64,000 nt of DNA from Amycolatopsis vastitatis. Lineage in GTDB: Bacteria; Actinomycetota; Actinomycetes; Mycobacteriales; Pseudonocardiaceae. The stretch's first letter is position 1; each line of letters opens with the position of its first letter. Position numbers and translations under genes: made by a program. Below are positions 36,472 to 44,176 of the stretch, in pieces. Location of the stretch: assembly GCF_002234595.1 (NCBI RefSeq), contig NZ_NMUL01000010.1, forward strand, positions 62,001 to 126,000, given 5' to 3'. The notes beneath the pieces were generated by a model. It did no database searches. It was not told where the DNA came from and saw nothing but the letters and a program-made list of their open reading frames with translations.

Positions 36472-37700
36472 CGGTTCTCCAAGGTGTCGAGGGCGCGCAG
36501 CCGGCCGGCGAGGTAGCGCCGGTCGGCGGGCTTGGTGGCCAGGTCATGGGCGCGCCGGTACGCGGCCGCGGCTTCGGGGGTGCGGCCGAGGCGGCGCAGG
36601 AGGTCGGCGCGGGCGGCGTGCAGCAGGTGGTAGTGGTCGAGGCCGCCGATCCGGTCGATCAGCGCCAGCCCGTCGGCCGGGGTGGTGGCCATGGCGACGG
36701 CGACGGCGTGGTTCAGCGCGACCACCGGGGACGGGGACAGCTCCAGCAGCCGGCCGTAGAGACCGGCGATGCCCGCCCAGTCCGTCCGGTCGGCCGAGGG
36801 TGCTTGGGCGTGCAGCACGGCGATGGTGGCCTGCAGCTGGTACGGCCCGGGCGCGCCGAGCCGCAGCGCGCGGTCCAGCAGCCCGACCGCTTCGGCGATC
36901 TCGGCGCGGTCCCACCGCGATCGGTCCTGGTTCTCCAGCAGGACGACGTCACCGTCCGCGTCGTAGCGGGCGGCGGCGCGCGAGTCCTGCAGGAGCAGCA
37001 AGGCGGCCAGGCCGAGTGCTTCCGGTTCGTCGGGCATGAGGGTCGCGACGAGCTTGGCGAGCCGGATCGCTTCCTGTTGCAGTTCGCGGAACTCCGGCCG
37101 GTCCGGCCCGGCGGTGTAGCCCTGGGTGAAGACGAGGTAGACGACCGCGAGGACGCCGGAGAGCCGTTCGGGCAGGAGGTGGTCGCCGGGGACGTCGAGG
37201 CCGATCCGCGCGTCACGGATCTTGCGCTTGGCCCGGACCAGGCGCTGGGCCAGCGCGGGTTCGGCGACGACGAAGGTGCGGGCGATCTGCCCGGCGGTCA
37301 TTCCGGCGACCGCCTGCAGCGTCAGTGCGACGCGGGCTTCCTCGGCGAGGGCGGGATGGCAGCAGGTGAAGATGAGGCTCAGCCGCTCGTCCCCGAGGCC
37401 GAGCAGGCTGTCTTCGCGGAGGTCCGTGGTCGTCACCTCCGGCGGCTCGAGCCGGGCGAGCTTCTCCTGACCGCGCCGGGCGCGGCGGAGCCGGTCGATC
37501 GCGCTGTTGCGGGCCGTGGTCAGCAGCCAGGCGACCGGGTCGTCCGGCACCGCGTCGTCCCACTTGCGCAGGGCGAGCGCGCAGGCGTCCTGCAGCGCGT
37601 CCTCGGCGAGCTCGAAGTCGCCCAGGACGCGGACGAGCGCGGCGAGCATCCGGGACCGGTGCTCGCGGTAGGCCTCCTGCAGGACCGGTGCGGCGCTCAT
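36468..37700 (-). CDS. ECF42-type RNA polymerase sigma factor
   Basis: This 410-residue sigma factor has region 2 ([24 protein letters not shown]), region 4 ([30 protein letters not shown]) and the long C-terminal TPR-like extension of the DUF6596/ECF42 group ([31 protein letters not shown]). ECF42 genes almost always follow a YCII/DGPF-domain gene, and here a broken YCII gene overlaps the start. The extension, rather than an anti-sigma factor, is thought to control activity. Confidence 0.92.
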   Translation of the reverse strand: MSAAPVLQEAYREHRSRMLAALVRVLGDFELAEDALQDACALALRKWDDAVPDDPVAWLLTTARNSAIDRLRRARRGQEKLARLEPPEVTTTDLREDSLLGLGDERLSLIFTCCHPALAEEARVALTLQAVAGMTAGQIARTFVVAEPALAQRLVRAKRKIRDARIGLDVPGDHLLPERLSGVLAVVYLVFTQGYTAGPDRPEFRELQQEAIRLAKLVATLMPDEPEALGLAALLLLQDSRAAARYDADGDVVLLENQDRSRWDRAEIAEAVGLLDRALRLGAPGPYQLQATIAVLHAQAPSADRTDWAGIAGLYGRLLELSPSPVVALNHAVAVAMATTPADGLALIDRIGGLDHYHLLHAARADLLRRLGRTPEAAAAYRRAHDLATKPADRRYLAGRLRALDTLENR

Positions 37701-38075
37701 GCGCCGGTCGAGGCCCGGTGGTCGAGGTCGGGGACGCCGGCGATCGGGCGGACTTCGATGGTGCCGTCCGCGGCCATCGGGCACAGCGCGGCCAGCTCGA
37801 GCGCCTCGTCGAGGGTGGCGCAGTCCAGCACGTAGGCGCCGCCGAGGTGCTCGTGGGTCTCGAGGAACGGCCCGTCCGTGATCAGCGTTTTGCCCTCGCG
37901 CACGGCCACCGTGGTCGCGGTGTGCTCGCCTTGCAGCGGGTGCCCGGCGACGAACGAACGCGCCCCGCCGCCGGCACTCCTCGGCGAAGGCGTTCACGGC
38001 GGCCAAGGCCTCGGGGAAGCGCGGGTCGCCGGGTTCGGGGCGGTCGCAGTTGTAGATCAGCAGCATGTACTGCAC
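37697..38075 (-). pseudogene. YCII/DGPF-domain protein, frameshifted by a 4 bp tandem duplication
   Basis: GTG 38075 (after GGAGGACAC) starts [16 protein letters not shown] and the frame is good to GAFV near 37955. The remaining protein, [20 protein letters not shown] to the TGA at 37697 (with the DGPF motif [14 protein letters not shown]), continues in another frame. Between them the DNA reads TTCG twice in a row; removing one copy restores the family sequence exactly. The stop overlaps the sigma-factor start, as expected for the YCII-ECF42 pair. The cause is a real mutation or a sequencing error. Confidence 0.8.
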
Positions 38076-38196
38076 GTGTCCTCCAGCTCGGGCCGCGGGG
38101 TTCCGTCGAAGAGGATGACGAACAGGCCGACCGTAACTCGACAGGCAGCCTCGAGCTTCCCGAAACTCGCCCGGCCGGGTCGCGGACGGCGTTGTG

Positions 38197-38202
38197 TACA
38201 TT
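38197..38202 (+). promoter_or_regulatory. -10 element for a leaderless tetR-type transcript
   Basis: TACATT (a TANNNT -10) ends 7 bp before ATG 38210, and no Shine-Dalgarno sequence is present, the usual picture for leaderless mRNAs in actinobacteria. The T-rich stretch after it stands out from its surroundings. Confidence 0.5.
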
Positions 38203-38209
38203 TGTTCTT

Positions 38210-38833
38210 ATGACCCTCCCCGGACCGCGGGCCCAGGACACCGGCCGGCGACCCCGCCGGCACGATCCCGACCGCAGGGTCCGCATTCTCGACGCTGCGC
38301 TGGATGTCCTGGTCGAGCAGGGGATGGCCGGGATGACGCATCGGCAGGTCGCCGCACGGGCCGATGTGCCGCTCGGTTCGGTCACCTACCACTTCGCCGG
38401 CCTGGCCGAGCTGCGAGCGCAGGCCTTCACCCGCTTCGTCGAGCTGCAGACCGCGGTGTTCGAGGCGCTCTTCGACGGCGTCGGAACCCGCGAGGAGTTC
38501 GTCGAGGCGCTGGTCGACCTCGTCCACGCGAGTCCTGCCCGGCAGCGCAGTGCGGTGCTCGGTTTCGAGCTGCACCTGGCGGCGTTGCGCGACCCCGGGC
38601 TCCGCGTTCTGGCCGAGGCGTGGACGAGGAGCAGCCAGGAGGTGCTGGCCCGCTTCGTCGGCGCGGCCGACGCCGCCCGACTGGATGCGCTGCTCGAAGG
38701 GATGATCATGCACGCACTGCTGGCGACCGGACCGCGGTCCAGGGAGGCGGCACGGGCGGCCGTCGCCAAGGCCGTCGAGCTGTCCGGTGAGGCCGGATTT
38801 CCGCGAACGCAAGGAGAAAACCATGTCCGATAG
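38210..38833 (+). CDS. TetR-family transcriptional regulator
   Basis: This 207-residue repressor has an N-terminal helix-turn-helix (RILDAALDVLVEQGMAGMTHRQVAARADVPLGSVTYHFAGLAEL) and a helical ligand domain. Its last 11 bases overlap the start of the epoxide-hydrolase gene, so it probably controls that enzyme. Divergent to the YCII/ECF42 genes. It appears leaderless. Confidence 0.9.
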   Translation: MTLPGPRAQDTGRRPRRHDPDRRVRILDAALDVLVEQGMAGMTHRQVAARADVPLGSVTYHFAGLAELRAQAFTRFVELQTAVFEALFDGVGTREEFVEALVDLVHASPARQRSAVLGFELHLAALRDPGLRVLAEAWTRSSQEVLARFVGAADAARLDALLEGMIMHALLATGPRSREAARAAVAKAVELSGEAGFPRTQGENHVR

Positions 38834-39953
38834 GCCCGTGCTCGCGGTCACCGATGCCGAACTGGGCGAGCTGCGAACCCGCCTGGCCGGCACGCGGTGG
38901 CCGGCTCCGTGGCCGGTGGCCGGCTGGGCGGCGGGAACCGATCCCGTCGAGCTGCGGCGACTGGTCGCCCACTGGGCGTCCGGCTACGACTGGCGTGCCC
39001 ACGAAGCCGCCATCAACGCACTGCCCCACCGTGTCGCGGACATCGCCGGGACGCCGGTGCACTACCTGCGTTTCGACGGCGAAGCCCCGGACGCCCTGCC
39101 GATCGTCCTGACCAACGGGTGGCCCAGCTCGTTCCTGGAGCTGACCGGCTTCGCCCAGCGGCTGGCCACGCCGTCGAAGCACGGCGGTTCCGCGGCGGAC
39201 TCGTTCACCGTCATCGTCCCGTCGCTGCCCGGCTTCGCCTTCTCCCCGCAACGTCCTTCGCTCGCCGATCCCGTGCAGACCCACGAACTGTGGCACCTGC
39301 TCATGCGCGAGGAACTGGGCTTCACCCGGTACGCGGCGCACGGCGGAGACCTCGGCGCGGGCATCACCTCCCGGCTGGCCGAAGCCCATCCCGACGCCCT
39401 GGCCGGCATTCACCTGATGGCCGTCGCCGGTCCGGTCGCCTACGACGACGAGAGCCTCACCGCGCAGGAACGGGCGTACCTCGATTCGGTGGCGACCTGG
39501 TCGGCGCAGGAAGGCGCCTACCAGCACCAGCAGAGCACCCGGCCGGTCACCCTGGCCTACGGCCTGGCCGACTCGCCGGCCGGGCTGCTCGCCTGGATCC
39601 TCGAGAAGTACCGCGCGTGGAGCGACTGCGGAGGCGACGTGTCCTCGCGGTTCAGCGACGACTTCCTGCTGACGCAGGCGTCGCTCTACTGGTTCACCAA
39701 CACCATTTCGACGTCGTTCCGGCCGTACTACGAGTACCGCGAGAATCTGACCCGCCGGGTCGAGCGGGTCGAGGTGCCGACCGCCGTCGCCCTGTTCCCA
39801 GCCGACCTCGCCCAGCCGCCGCGCAGCTGGGCGGAGCGCACCTACAACGTGACGAGGTACACCACGATGCCCCGCGGTGGCCACTTCGCCGCCTACGAGG
39901 AACCCGAACTGCTCGCCGGGGACGTCACCGAATTCTTCCGGGAACTGCGGTGA
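38823..39953 (+). CDS. Microsomal-type epoxide hydrolase (EHN family)
   Basis: This 376-residue enzyme has the N-terminal EHN domain (ELRTRLAGTRWPAP) and the alpha/beta core NGWPSSFLELTGF, with the nucleophile aspartate in AAHGGDLGAGI and the histidine in PRGGHFAAYEEP. TYWFT-type tyrosines are present (SLYWFTNTI). It opens epoxides to diols. AAGGAGAAAACC gives a strong ribosome site. It sits downstream of the TetR gene and faces a second EHN enzyme on the other strand. Confidence 0.9.
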   Translation: MSDRPVLAVTDAELGELRTRLAGTRWPAPWPVAGWAAGTDPVELRRLVAHWASGYDWRAHEAAINALPHRVADIAGTPVHYLRFDGEAPDALPIVLTNGWPSSFLELTGFAQRLATPSKHGGSAADSFTVIVPSLPGFAFSPQRPSLADPVQTHELWHLLMREELGFTRYAAHGGDLGAGITSRLAEAHPDALAGIHLMAVAGPVAYDDESLTAQERAYLDSVATWSAQEGAYQHQQSTRPVTLAYGLADSPAGLLAWILEKYRAWSDCGGDVSSRFSDDFLLTQASLYWFTNTISTSFRPYYEYRENLTRRVERVEVPTAVALFPADLAQPPRSWAERTYNVTRYTTMPRGGHFAAYEEPELLAGDVTEFFRELR

Positions 39954-39977
39954 AGATCGGCGCTTCGAGCCGGCCCG

Positions 39978-41099
39978 TCAGCGGAAGAGGCGGAAGAACC
40001 CGCGCACCTGCTCGACGAGCGACTCCGGCTGCTCCAGGGCGGCGAAGTGTCCTCCTCGCGGCAGCTGCTCGAACCAGCGCAGGTCGGTGAACCGCAGCTC
40101 GGCCTCCCGCCGCGACGGCCGGGTTATGTCGCGCGGGTAGACCGAGAGCCCGGACGGTGCGGTGACCTTGTCCCGGAAGTGGGCGAAGCTTTCCCAGTAC
40201 AGGCGCGCCGACGACGTGGCCGAGGCGGTGAACCAGTAGACCGAGATCTCGTCGAGGATCGTCTGCCGCGTCACCGCGTCCTCGGGATGGCCGTCGTTGT
40301 CCGTCCAGGCCCAGAACTTTTCGGCGATCCAGGCGGCCTGGCCCGCCGGGGAGTCGGTGAGGCCGTAGCCGAGCGTCTGCGGCCGGGTCGCCTGGATCGC
40401 CGAGTACCCCCGGCCGGTGCGCTGGAACTCCTTCTCGGCTTCGAGGTTCGCCAGCTCGGACGGTGTCGGGTCGCCGAACGTGCCCGCTGCCACGGACCCC
40501 AGGTTCAGGTGCACACCGGCGACCCGCCCGGGCGCCACCTCGCCGAGCGCGCCGGACACGGCCGAACCCCAGTCACCGCCCTGCGCGCCGTACCGCTCGT
40601 AACCCAGCGAGACCATCAACGTGTCCCAGGCCCGAGCGATGCGGGTGATGCCCCACCCGGTCGTCGCCGGCTTGTCACTCCAGCCGTACCCGGGCAACGA
40701 CGGCGCGACCACGTGGAACGCGTCCGCCGGGTTCCCGCCGTGCGCGCGCGGGTCGGTCAGCGGGCCGATGACCTCGAGGAACTCGAGCACCGAACCCGGC
40801 CACCCGTGCGTGAGCACCAGCGGGAACGCGTCCGGCTCCGGCGAGCGGACGTGCAGGAAGTGGATACCGAGCCCGTCGATGGTGTCGCGGTACTGCGGGA
40901 AGGCGTTCAGCCGCTCGGCGAACCCGAAGTCGTAGTCCTCGGCCCAGCTGCGGCAGAGTTCCCGCGTGTAAGCCAGCGGGATCCCCTGTGACCAGTCGTC
41001 CACCGGCTCCGGCTCGGGCCACCGCGTCCGGCGCAACCGGTCACGCAGGTCCGCGATCTCGGCTTCGGTGATGCTGACCTCGAACGGCTCGGCGGCCAC
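39978..41099 (-). CDS. Microsomal-type epoxide hydrolase (EHN family), second copy
   Basis: This 373-residue EHN enzyme has ADLRDRLRRTRWPEPEP, HGWPGSVLEFLEV, the nucleophile aspartate in GAQGGDWGSAV, SVYWFTASAT and the catalytic histidine in PRGGHFAALEQP. GTG 41099 is chosen because GGAGGGAGG lies 6 bp upstream; upstream ATGs have no ribosome site. It is only distantly similar to the enzyme at 38823, so the pair is not a recent duplication. Confidence 0.9.
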   Translation of the reverse strand: MAAEPFEVSITEAEIADLRDRLRRTRWPEPEPVDDWSQGIPLAYTRELCRSWAEDYDFGFAERLNAFPQYRDTIDGLGIHFLHVRSPEPDAFPLVLTHGWPGSVLEFLEVIGPLTDPRAHGGNPADAFHVVAPSLPGYGWSDKPATTGWGITRIARAWDTLMVSLGYERYGAQGGDWGSAVSGALGEVAPGRVAGVHLNLGSVAAGTFGDPTPSELANLEAEKEFQRTGRGYSAIQATRPQTLGYGLTDSPAGQAAWIAEKFWAWTDNDGHPEDAVTRQTILDEISVYWFTASATSSARLYWESFAHFRDKVTAPSGLSVYPRDITRPSRREAELRFTDLRWFEQLPRGGHFAALEQPESLVEQVRGFFRLFR

Positions 41100-41263
41100 A
41101 GCGAGCCTCCCTCCGACGGAACGCGTTTCCGGCACCGGCACGATCATGAACAGGATATCGCCATGACCCGGCACCGGATGGTCGTCGTCCTCCGTGCGGC
41201 GCCCGGTGATGTTTACCTCCGAGGGAATTGGATCGCCGCGCCCGGCCCGGCAAACTCGAGAAC

Positions 41264-41834
41264 ATGACCGTTCACCAGCTCCACACCGCAGACACCGCGG
41301 ACGAAGGCGCGAAGGAGCCGCTCAAGGCTCTCGAAGGCGCTTTCGGGTTCGTGCCCGCCGCGGCCGGCCTCATGGCGAACTCGCCGCCGCTGATCAACAC
41401 CTTCTTTTCCGCTTTCGGTCACTTCCGGGGCGGGGGGGACGTTCGGCCCGGACGAGCGGCAGGTCCTGCTGCTGTCCAACGCGGTCGCCAACCGCAGTGC
41501 GTGGGCCGTGGCGTTCCACACGCTTGAGGCGCTGCAGGACGGCGTCGAGCCGGCCGTGGTCGAGGCGATCCGCCGGGGCGAGGTCCCCGCGGATCAGCGG
41601 ATGGCGGCGCTGTCGGCGTTCACCCGGTCGTTGATCGGGAAGCAGGGGCACGTCGAGGACGCGGAGGTGGCCGCGTTCAAGGCGGCGGGCTTCACCGAAG
41701 AACAGGTCTTCGAAGTGATCACCGGCGTGGCGATCTCGGCGATGACGAACTACACGGCCAACCTCGCCGGTCCGCCGCTGGAGGACGCGGTGGTGCCGCA
41801 CGCCTGGAAGACGGGATACCCGGCGGGTGCCTGA
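41264..41834 (+). pseudogene. Carboxymuconolactone decarboxylase-like gene, frameshifted in a G7 run
   Basis: ATG 41264 reads MTVHQLHTADTADEGAK and LINTFFSAFGHFRGG. After the seven-G run at 41432-41438 the proper continuation (FGPDERQVLLLSNAVANRSA, then AFHTLEALQDGVEP to the stop) is in the next frame. Deleting one G gives a continuous AhpD-like protein of about 189 residues. It ends 8 bp inside the XRE regulator gene. A sequencing error in the homopolymer is a real alternative; if so the gene is intact. Confidence 0.7.
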
Positions 41835-42645
41835 CGTCGGTCTCCTGCTGAAACACTGGCGCGGTACCCGGCGGCTGAGCCAGCTGGCGCTGGCCGCCGA
41901 GGCCGCCGTGTCGGTCCGTCACCTGAGCTTCGTCGAAACGGGACGGGCGAACCCGAGCCGTGCCATGGTGCTGAAGCTCGCGGAGGTCCTCGACGTCCCC
42001 TTGCGCGAGCGCAACACCTTGCTGCTCAGTGCCGGCTTCGCACCGGAATACCCGGAGTCCGCATTGGACGCACCGGCCCTGGCCGCGGTGCGGGACGCAC
42101 TGGAGACGATTCTCGCCCAGCAGGAACCGTTCCCGGCGCTGGTGATGGACCGCAGCTGGGACATCCGGCACACCAACACCGCCGCCCGCCGGTTCTTCGC
42201 CTTCCTCCGGGGCGGACAGCCGGCGAGCCCACCGGGGCCGCCGAACGTGCTTCGCCGGATGTTCCACCCGGACGGCGCGCGACCACACGTGACGAACTGG
42301 CCGGAAGTCGCCGAGGCGTTGGTGCGGCGTGCTCGGCGCGAGGCGATCGGTGGTGTCCTGGACGAGCGCGCGCAGCAGATCCTCGACGAGGTGCTGGACT
42401 ACCCGGACGTGCCGGCGCACCTGCGGGTGGTGGACGCGACGACCCCCGTCCTCCCGATCGTCCCGATCCGGTACGAGCGTGGCGGCAGGCGGTTCGACTA
42501 CTTCTCCACGGTGACGACGCTGGGCACACCGCAGGACGTGACCCTGCAGGAGCTGCGCATCGAATGCTTCTTCCCGATGAACGACGAAACCCGGGAGCAC
42601 GCCCGAGAACTGGCCGGGCCGGTCCGTCCTCACGCGACGAGGTAG
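41827..42645 (+). CDS. XRE-family regulator with MmyB-type ligand domain
   Basis: This 272-residue regulator has a helix-turn-helix (RRLSQLALAAEAAVSVRHLSFVETGRANPSRAMVLKLAEVLDV) and the MmyB-like PAS-type domain (PFPALVMDRSWDIRHTNTAARRFF, NVLRRMFHPDGARPHVTNWPEVAEAL), a group that binds fatty acids or similar ligands. GTG start overlapping the CMD-like gene, which it probably controls. Confidence 0.9.
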   Translation: MPDVGLLLKHWRGTRRLSQLALAAEAAVSVRHLSFVETGRANPSRAMVLKLAEVLDVPLRERNTLLLSAGFAPEYPESALDAPALAAVRDALETILAQQEPFPALVMDRSWDIRHTNTAARRFFAFLRGGQPASPPGPPNVLRRMFHPDGARPHVTNWPEVAEALVRRARREAIGGVLDERAQQILDEVLDYPDVPAHLRVVDATTPVLPIVPIRYERGGRRFDYFSTVTTLGTPQDVTLQELRIECFFPMNDETREHARELAGPVRPHATR

Positions 42646-42682
42646 GTCACTTCGGCGGTGGTCACCGTCGCGGTCTACGACG

Positions 42683-42816
42683 GCCTTCCAGGGCCAGTTC
42701 CGGGTCAACATCCCGCGGTGCTCGCCGCCGTCATCCTGTCCACGATTCCGGTACTGGCGCTGTACGTCCTGGGCCGGCGTTACCTCGTCACCGGCCTCAC
42801 CGCCGGGTTCGGCAAG
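42683..42816 (+). pseudogene. Remnant of a MalG-type sugar permease C-terminus
   Basis: AFQGQFRVNIP (from 42683) and, after loss of one G near 42715, AVLAAVILSTIPVLALYVLG and RRYLVTGLTAGFGK. This is the last membrane segment and tail typical of MalG-type permeases. No stop follows in frame, and the rest of the gene is absent. It lies in the 200 bp between the XRE gene and the convergent MarR gene. Confidence 0.6.
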
Positions 42817-42847
42817 GAGCGGCGGGACGTCATCGAGGCCCGCGGCG

Positions 42848-43336
42848 TCAGCCGGCGTGAGTCTCTTCCACCGCGCCGATCAGGGTGCGTTCCACCGCCG
42901 TGAGGAGTTCGAGGAGCTCCGCACGGCGGGCGGGATCCAACGCACCTGTCGTCAGGTCTTCCAAGTCCTGCCAGATGCTCTCGACCTGGCTCCGCAGGGC
43001 GTGCCCCGCGGTCGTCGATTCCACGATCACGGCCCGCCGGTCGGTCGGGGACGGCGTCCGGCGCACGAACCCGGCCCGTTCGAGCCGCTGCACCGTCCGG
43101 GTCATGGTCGCGGCGTCGGAGTCGAGCACCTTGACGAGGTCCGCCTGCCGCTGCGGGCCGACGTCCCACAGGTGCATCATGACCAGCTCCTGGCCGGGGT
43201 AGAGGCCGGTCCGGCGCAGGAGCAGGCCGGCGAGCATGCGGTGCAACCGCGCGACCCGGAAGATGGCGTGGCTGACGCGGCCGGACGCCGCCGCGCCGGG
43301 TTCGCCGATCGCGACGCCGTCGTCCTGTCCGGCCAT
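42848..43336 (-). CDS. MarR-family transcriptional regulator
   Basis: This 162-residue winged-helix regulator has LVMMHLWDVGPQRQADLVKVLDSDAATMTRTVQRLERAGFVRRTPSPTDRRAVIVE, the MarR DNA-binding core with the DxRxxxV/L wing. It is 53 bp downstream of the deazaflavin reductase gene on the same strand and may regulate it. Confidence 0.9.
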   Translation of the reverse strand: MAGQDDGVAIGEPGAAASGRVSHAIFRVARLHRMLAGLLLRRTGLYPGQELVMMHLWDVGPQRQADLVKVLDSDAATMTRTVQRLERAGFVRRTPSPTDRRAVIVESTTAGHALRSQVESIWQDLEDLTTGALDPARRAELLELLTAVERTLIGAVEETHAG

Positions 43337-43389
43337 CGTCAGTCTCCTCGCGGGCTCGGTGGTCCGGACAGCAACTTACCCGGTCGATC

Positions 43390-43809
43390 TCACCCGGCTG
43401 CCGGCGTGAGGGCGACGACGGGGATGACCCGCTCGGTTTTCTTTTCGTAGTCGGCGAAACCGGGGTACAGCTCGGCCTGCCGGGCGTACTTCTCGTCCCG
43501 CTCGGCACCGGTCAGTTCGGTGGCGTGGACGTCGAGGACCTCGTCGCCGACCTCGATCCGGACGTCGGGGTGGGCCAGGAGGTTGTGGTACCAGTCGGGG
43601 TTGTGGTCGGAGCCCGCCTTGGACGCGAAGACCAGGTACCGGTCGCCGTCGGGCAGGTACATCATCGGGTTGACCCGGCTCGCGCCGGTGCGTGCGCCGA
43701 TCGTGTGCAGCAGGAGCAGCGGGGCACCTTCGAACTGGCCGCCGACGCGGCCGTGGTTGGCGCGGAACTCGGCGATCGTCTGAGCGTTCCAGTCGGCAGC
43801 AGCGGACAT
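43390..43809 (-). CDS. Deazaflavin (F420)-dependent nitroreductase-family protein
   Basis: This 139-residue split-barrel protein is like mycobacterial Ddn. It shows LLLHTIGARTGASRVNPMMYLPDGDRYLVFASKAG and NPDWYHNLLAHPDVRIEVG, the F420-binding pattern. ATG 43809 follows AAGGATGG. It probably reduces quinone-like or nitro compounds with F420H2; substrate unknown. Confidence 0.9.
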   Translation of the reverse strand: MSAAADWNAQTIAEFRANHGRVGGQFEGAPLLLLHTIGARTGASRVNPMMYLPDGDRYLVFASKAGSDHNPDWYHNLLAHPDVRIEVGDEVLDVHATELTGAERDEKYARQAELYPGFADYEKKTERVIPVVALTPAAG

Positions 43810-43840
43810 GGTTCCATCCTTCGGTCGGTGATCGATCACG

Positions 43841-43936
43841 TTACTTCGCGACTGCGCCGAGCGCCGGGTAGTCGGTGTACCCGCGGTGGTCGCCGCCGTA
43901 GAAGGTCGCTCGATCGGGTTCGTTGAGCGGCGCTCC
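43841..43936 (-). pseudogene. Remnant of an Old Yellow Enzyme (NemA-type) C-terminus
   Basis: The minus strand reads GAPLNEPDRATFYGGDHRGY, then TDYPALGAVAK and a TAA. This is the C-terminal tail typical of NemA/alkene-reductase flavoenzymes. Nothing of the barrel remains upstream. The 32 codons lie just upstream of the Ddn-like gene. Confidence 0.65.
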
Positions 43937-44020
43937 AAGGAGGATGTCGATATTTGCTCGAACAGCAGAGCGGAGTCCGTCGCGGCGCAGCCTTGGCCGA
44001 GGATGCGCCGCGCTCCGCAT

Positions 44021-44167
44021 GCGATCGGCGTGCTGGAGATACTGGGCGCCCTCGGCCTGATCCTTTCCGCCGTGACCGGCGCCACGCCGATCGTCCGGGC
44101 CGCACGGTTCACCGCGGCGGAACCCACTGGCGCCTTCCTCGACGCGACCGGGGTTTCTCCGTGGTGA
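44021..44167 (+). pseudogene. Possible DoxX-family fragment
   Basis: AIGVLEILGALGLILSAVTG looks like an internal membrane segment of DoxX-like proteins, and the frame ends DATGVSPW at 44167. An AAGGAGG site and ATG at 43946 precede it in another frame, perhaps the old start. With the flavoenzyme remnant this fills the 367 bp between the Ddn-like gene and the S53 protease; no intact gene is seen there. Confidence 0.45.
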
Positions 44168-44176
44168 CGCGGTTGC

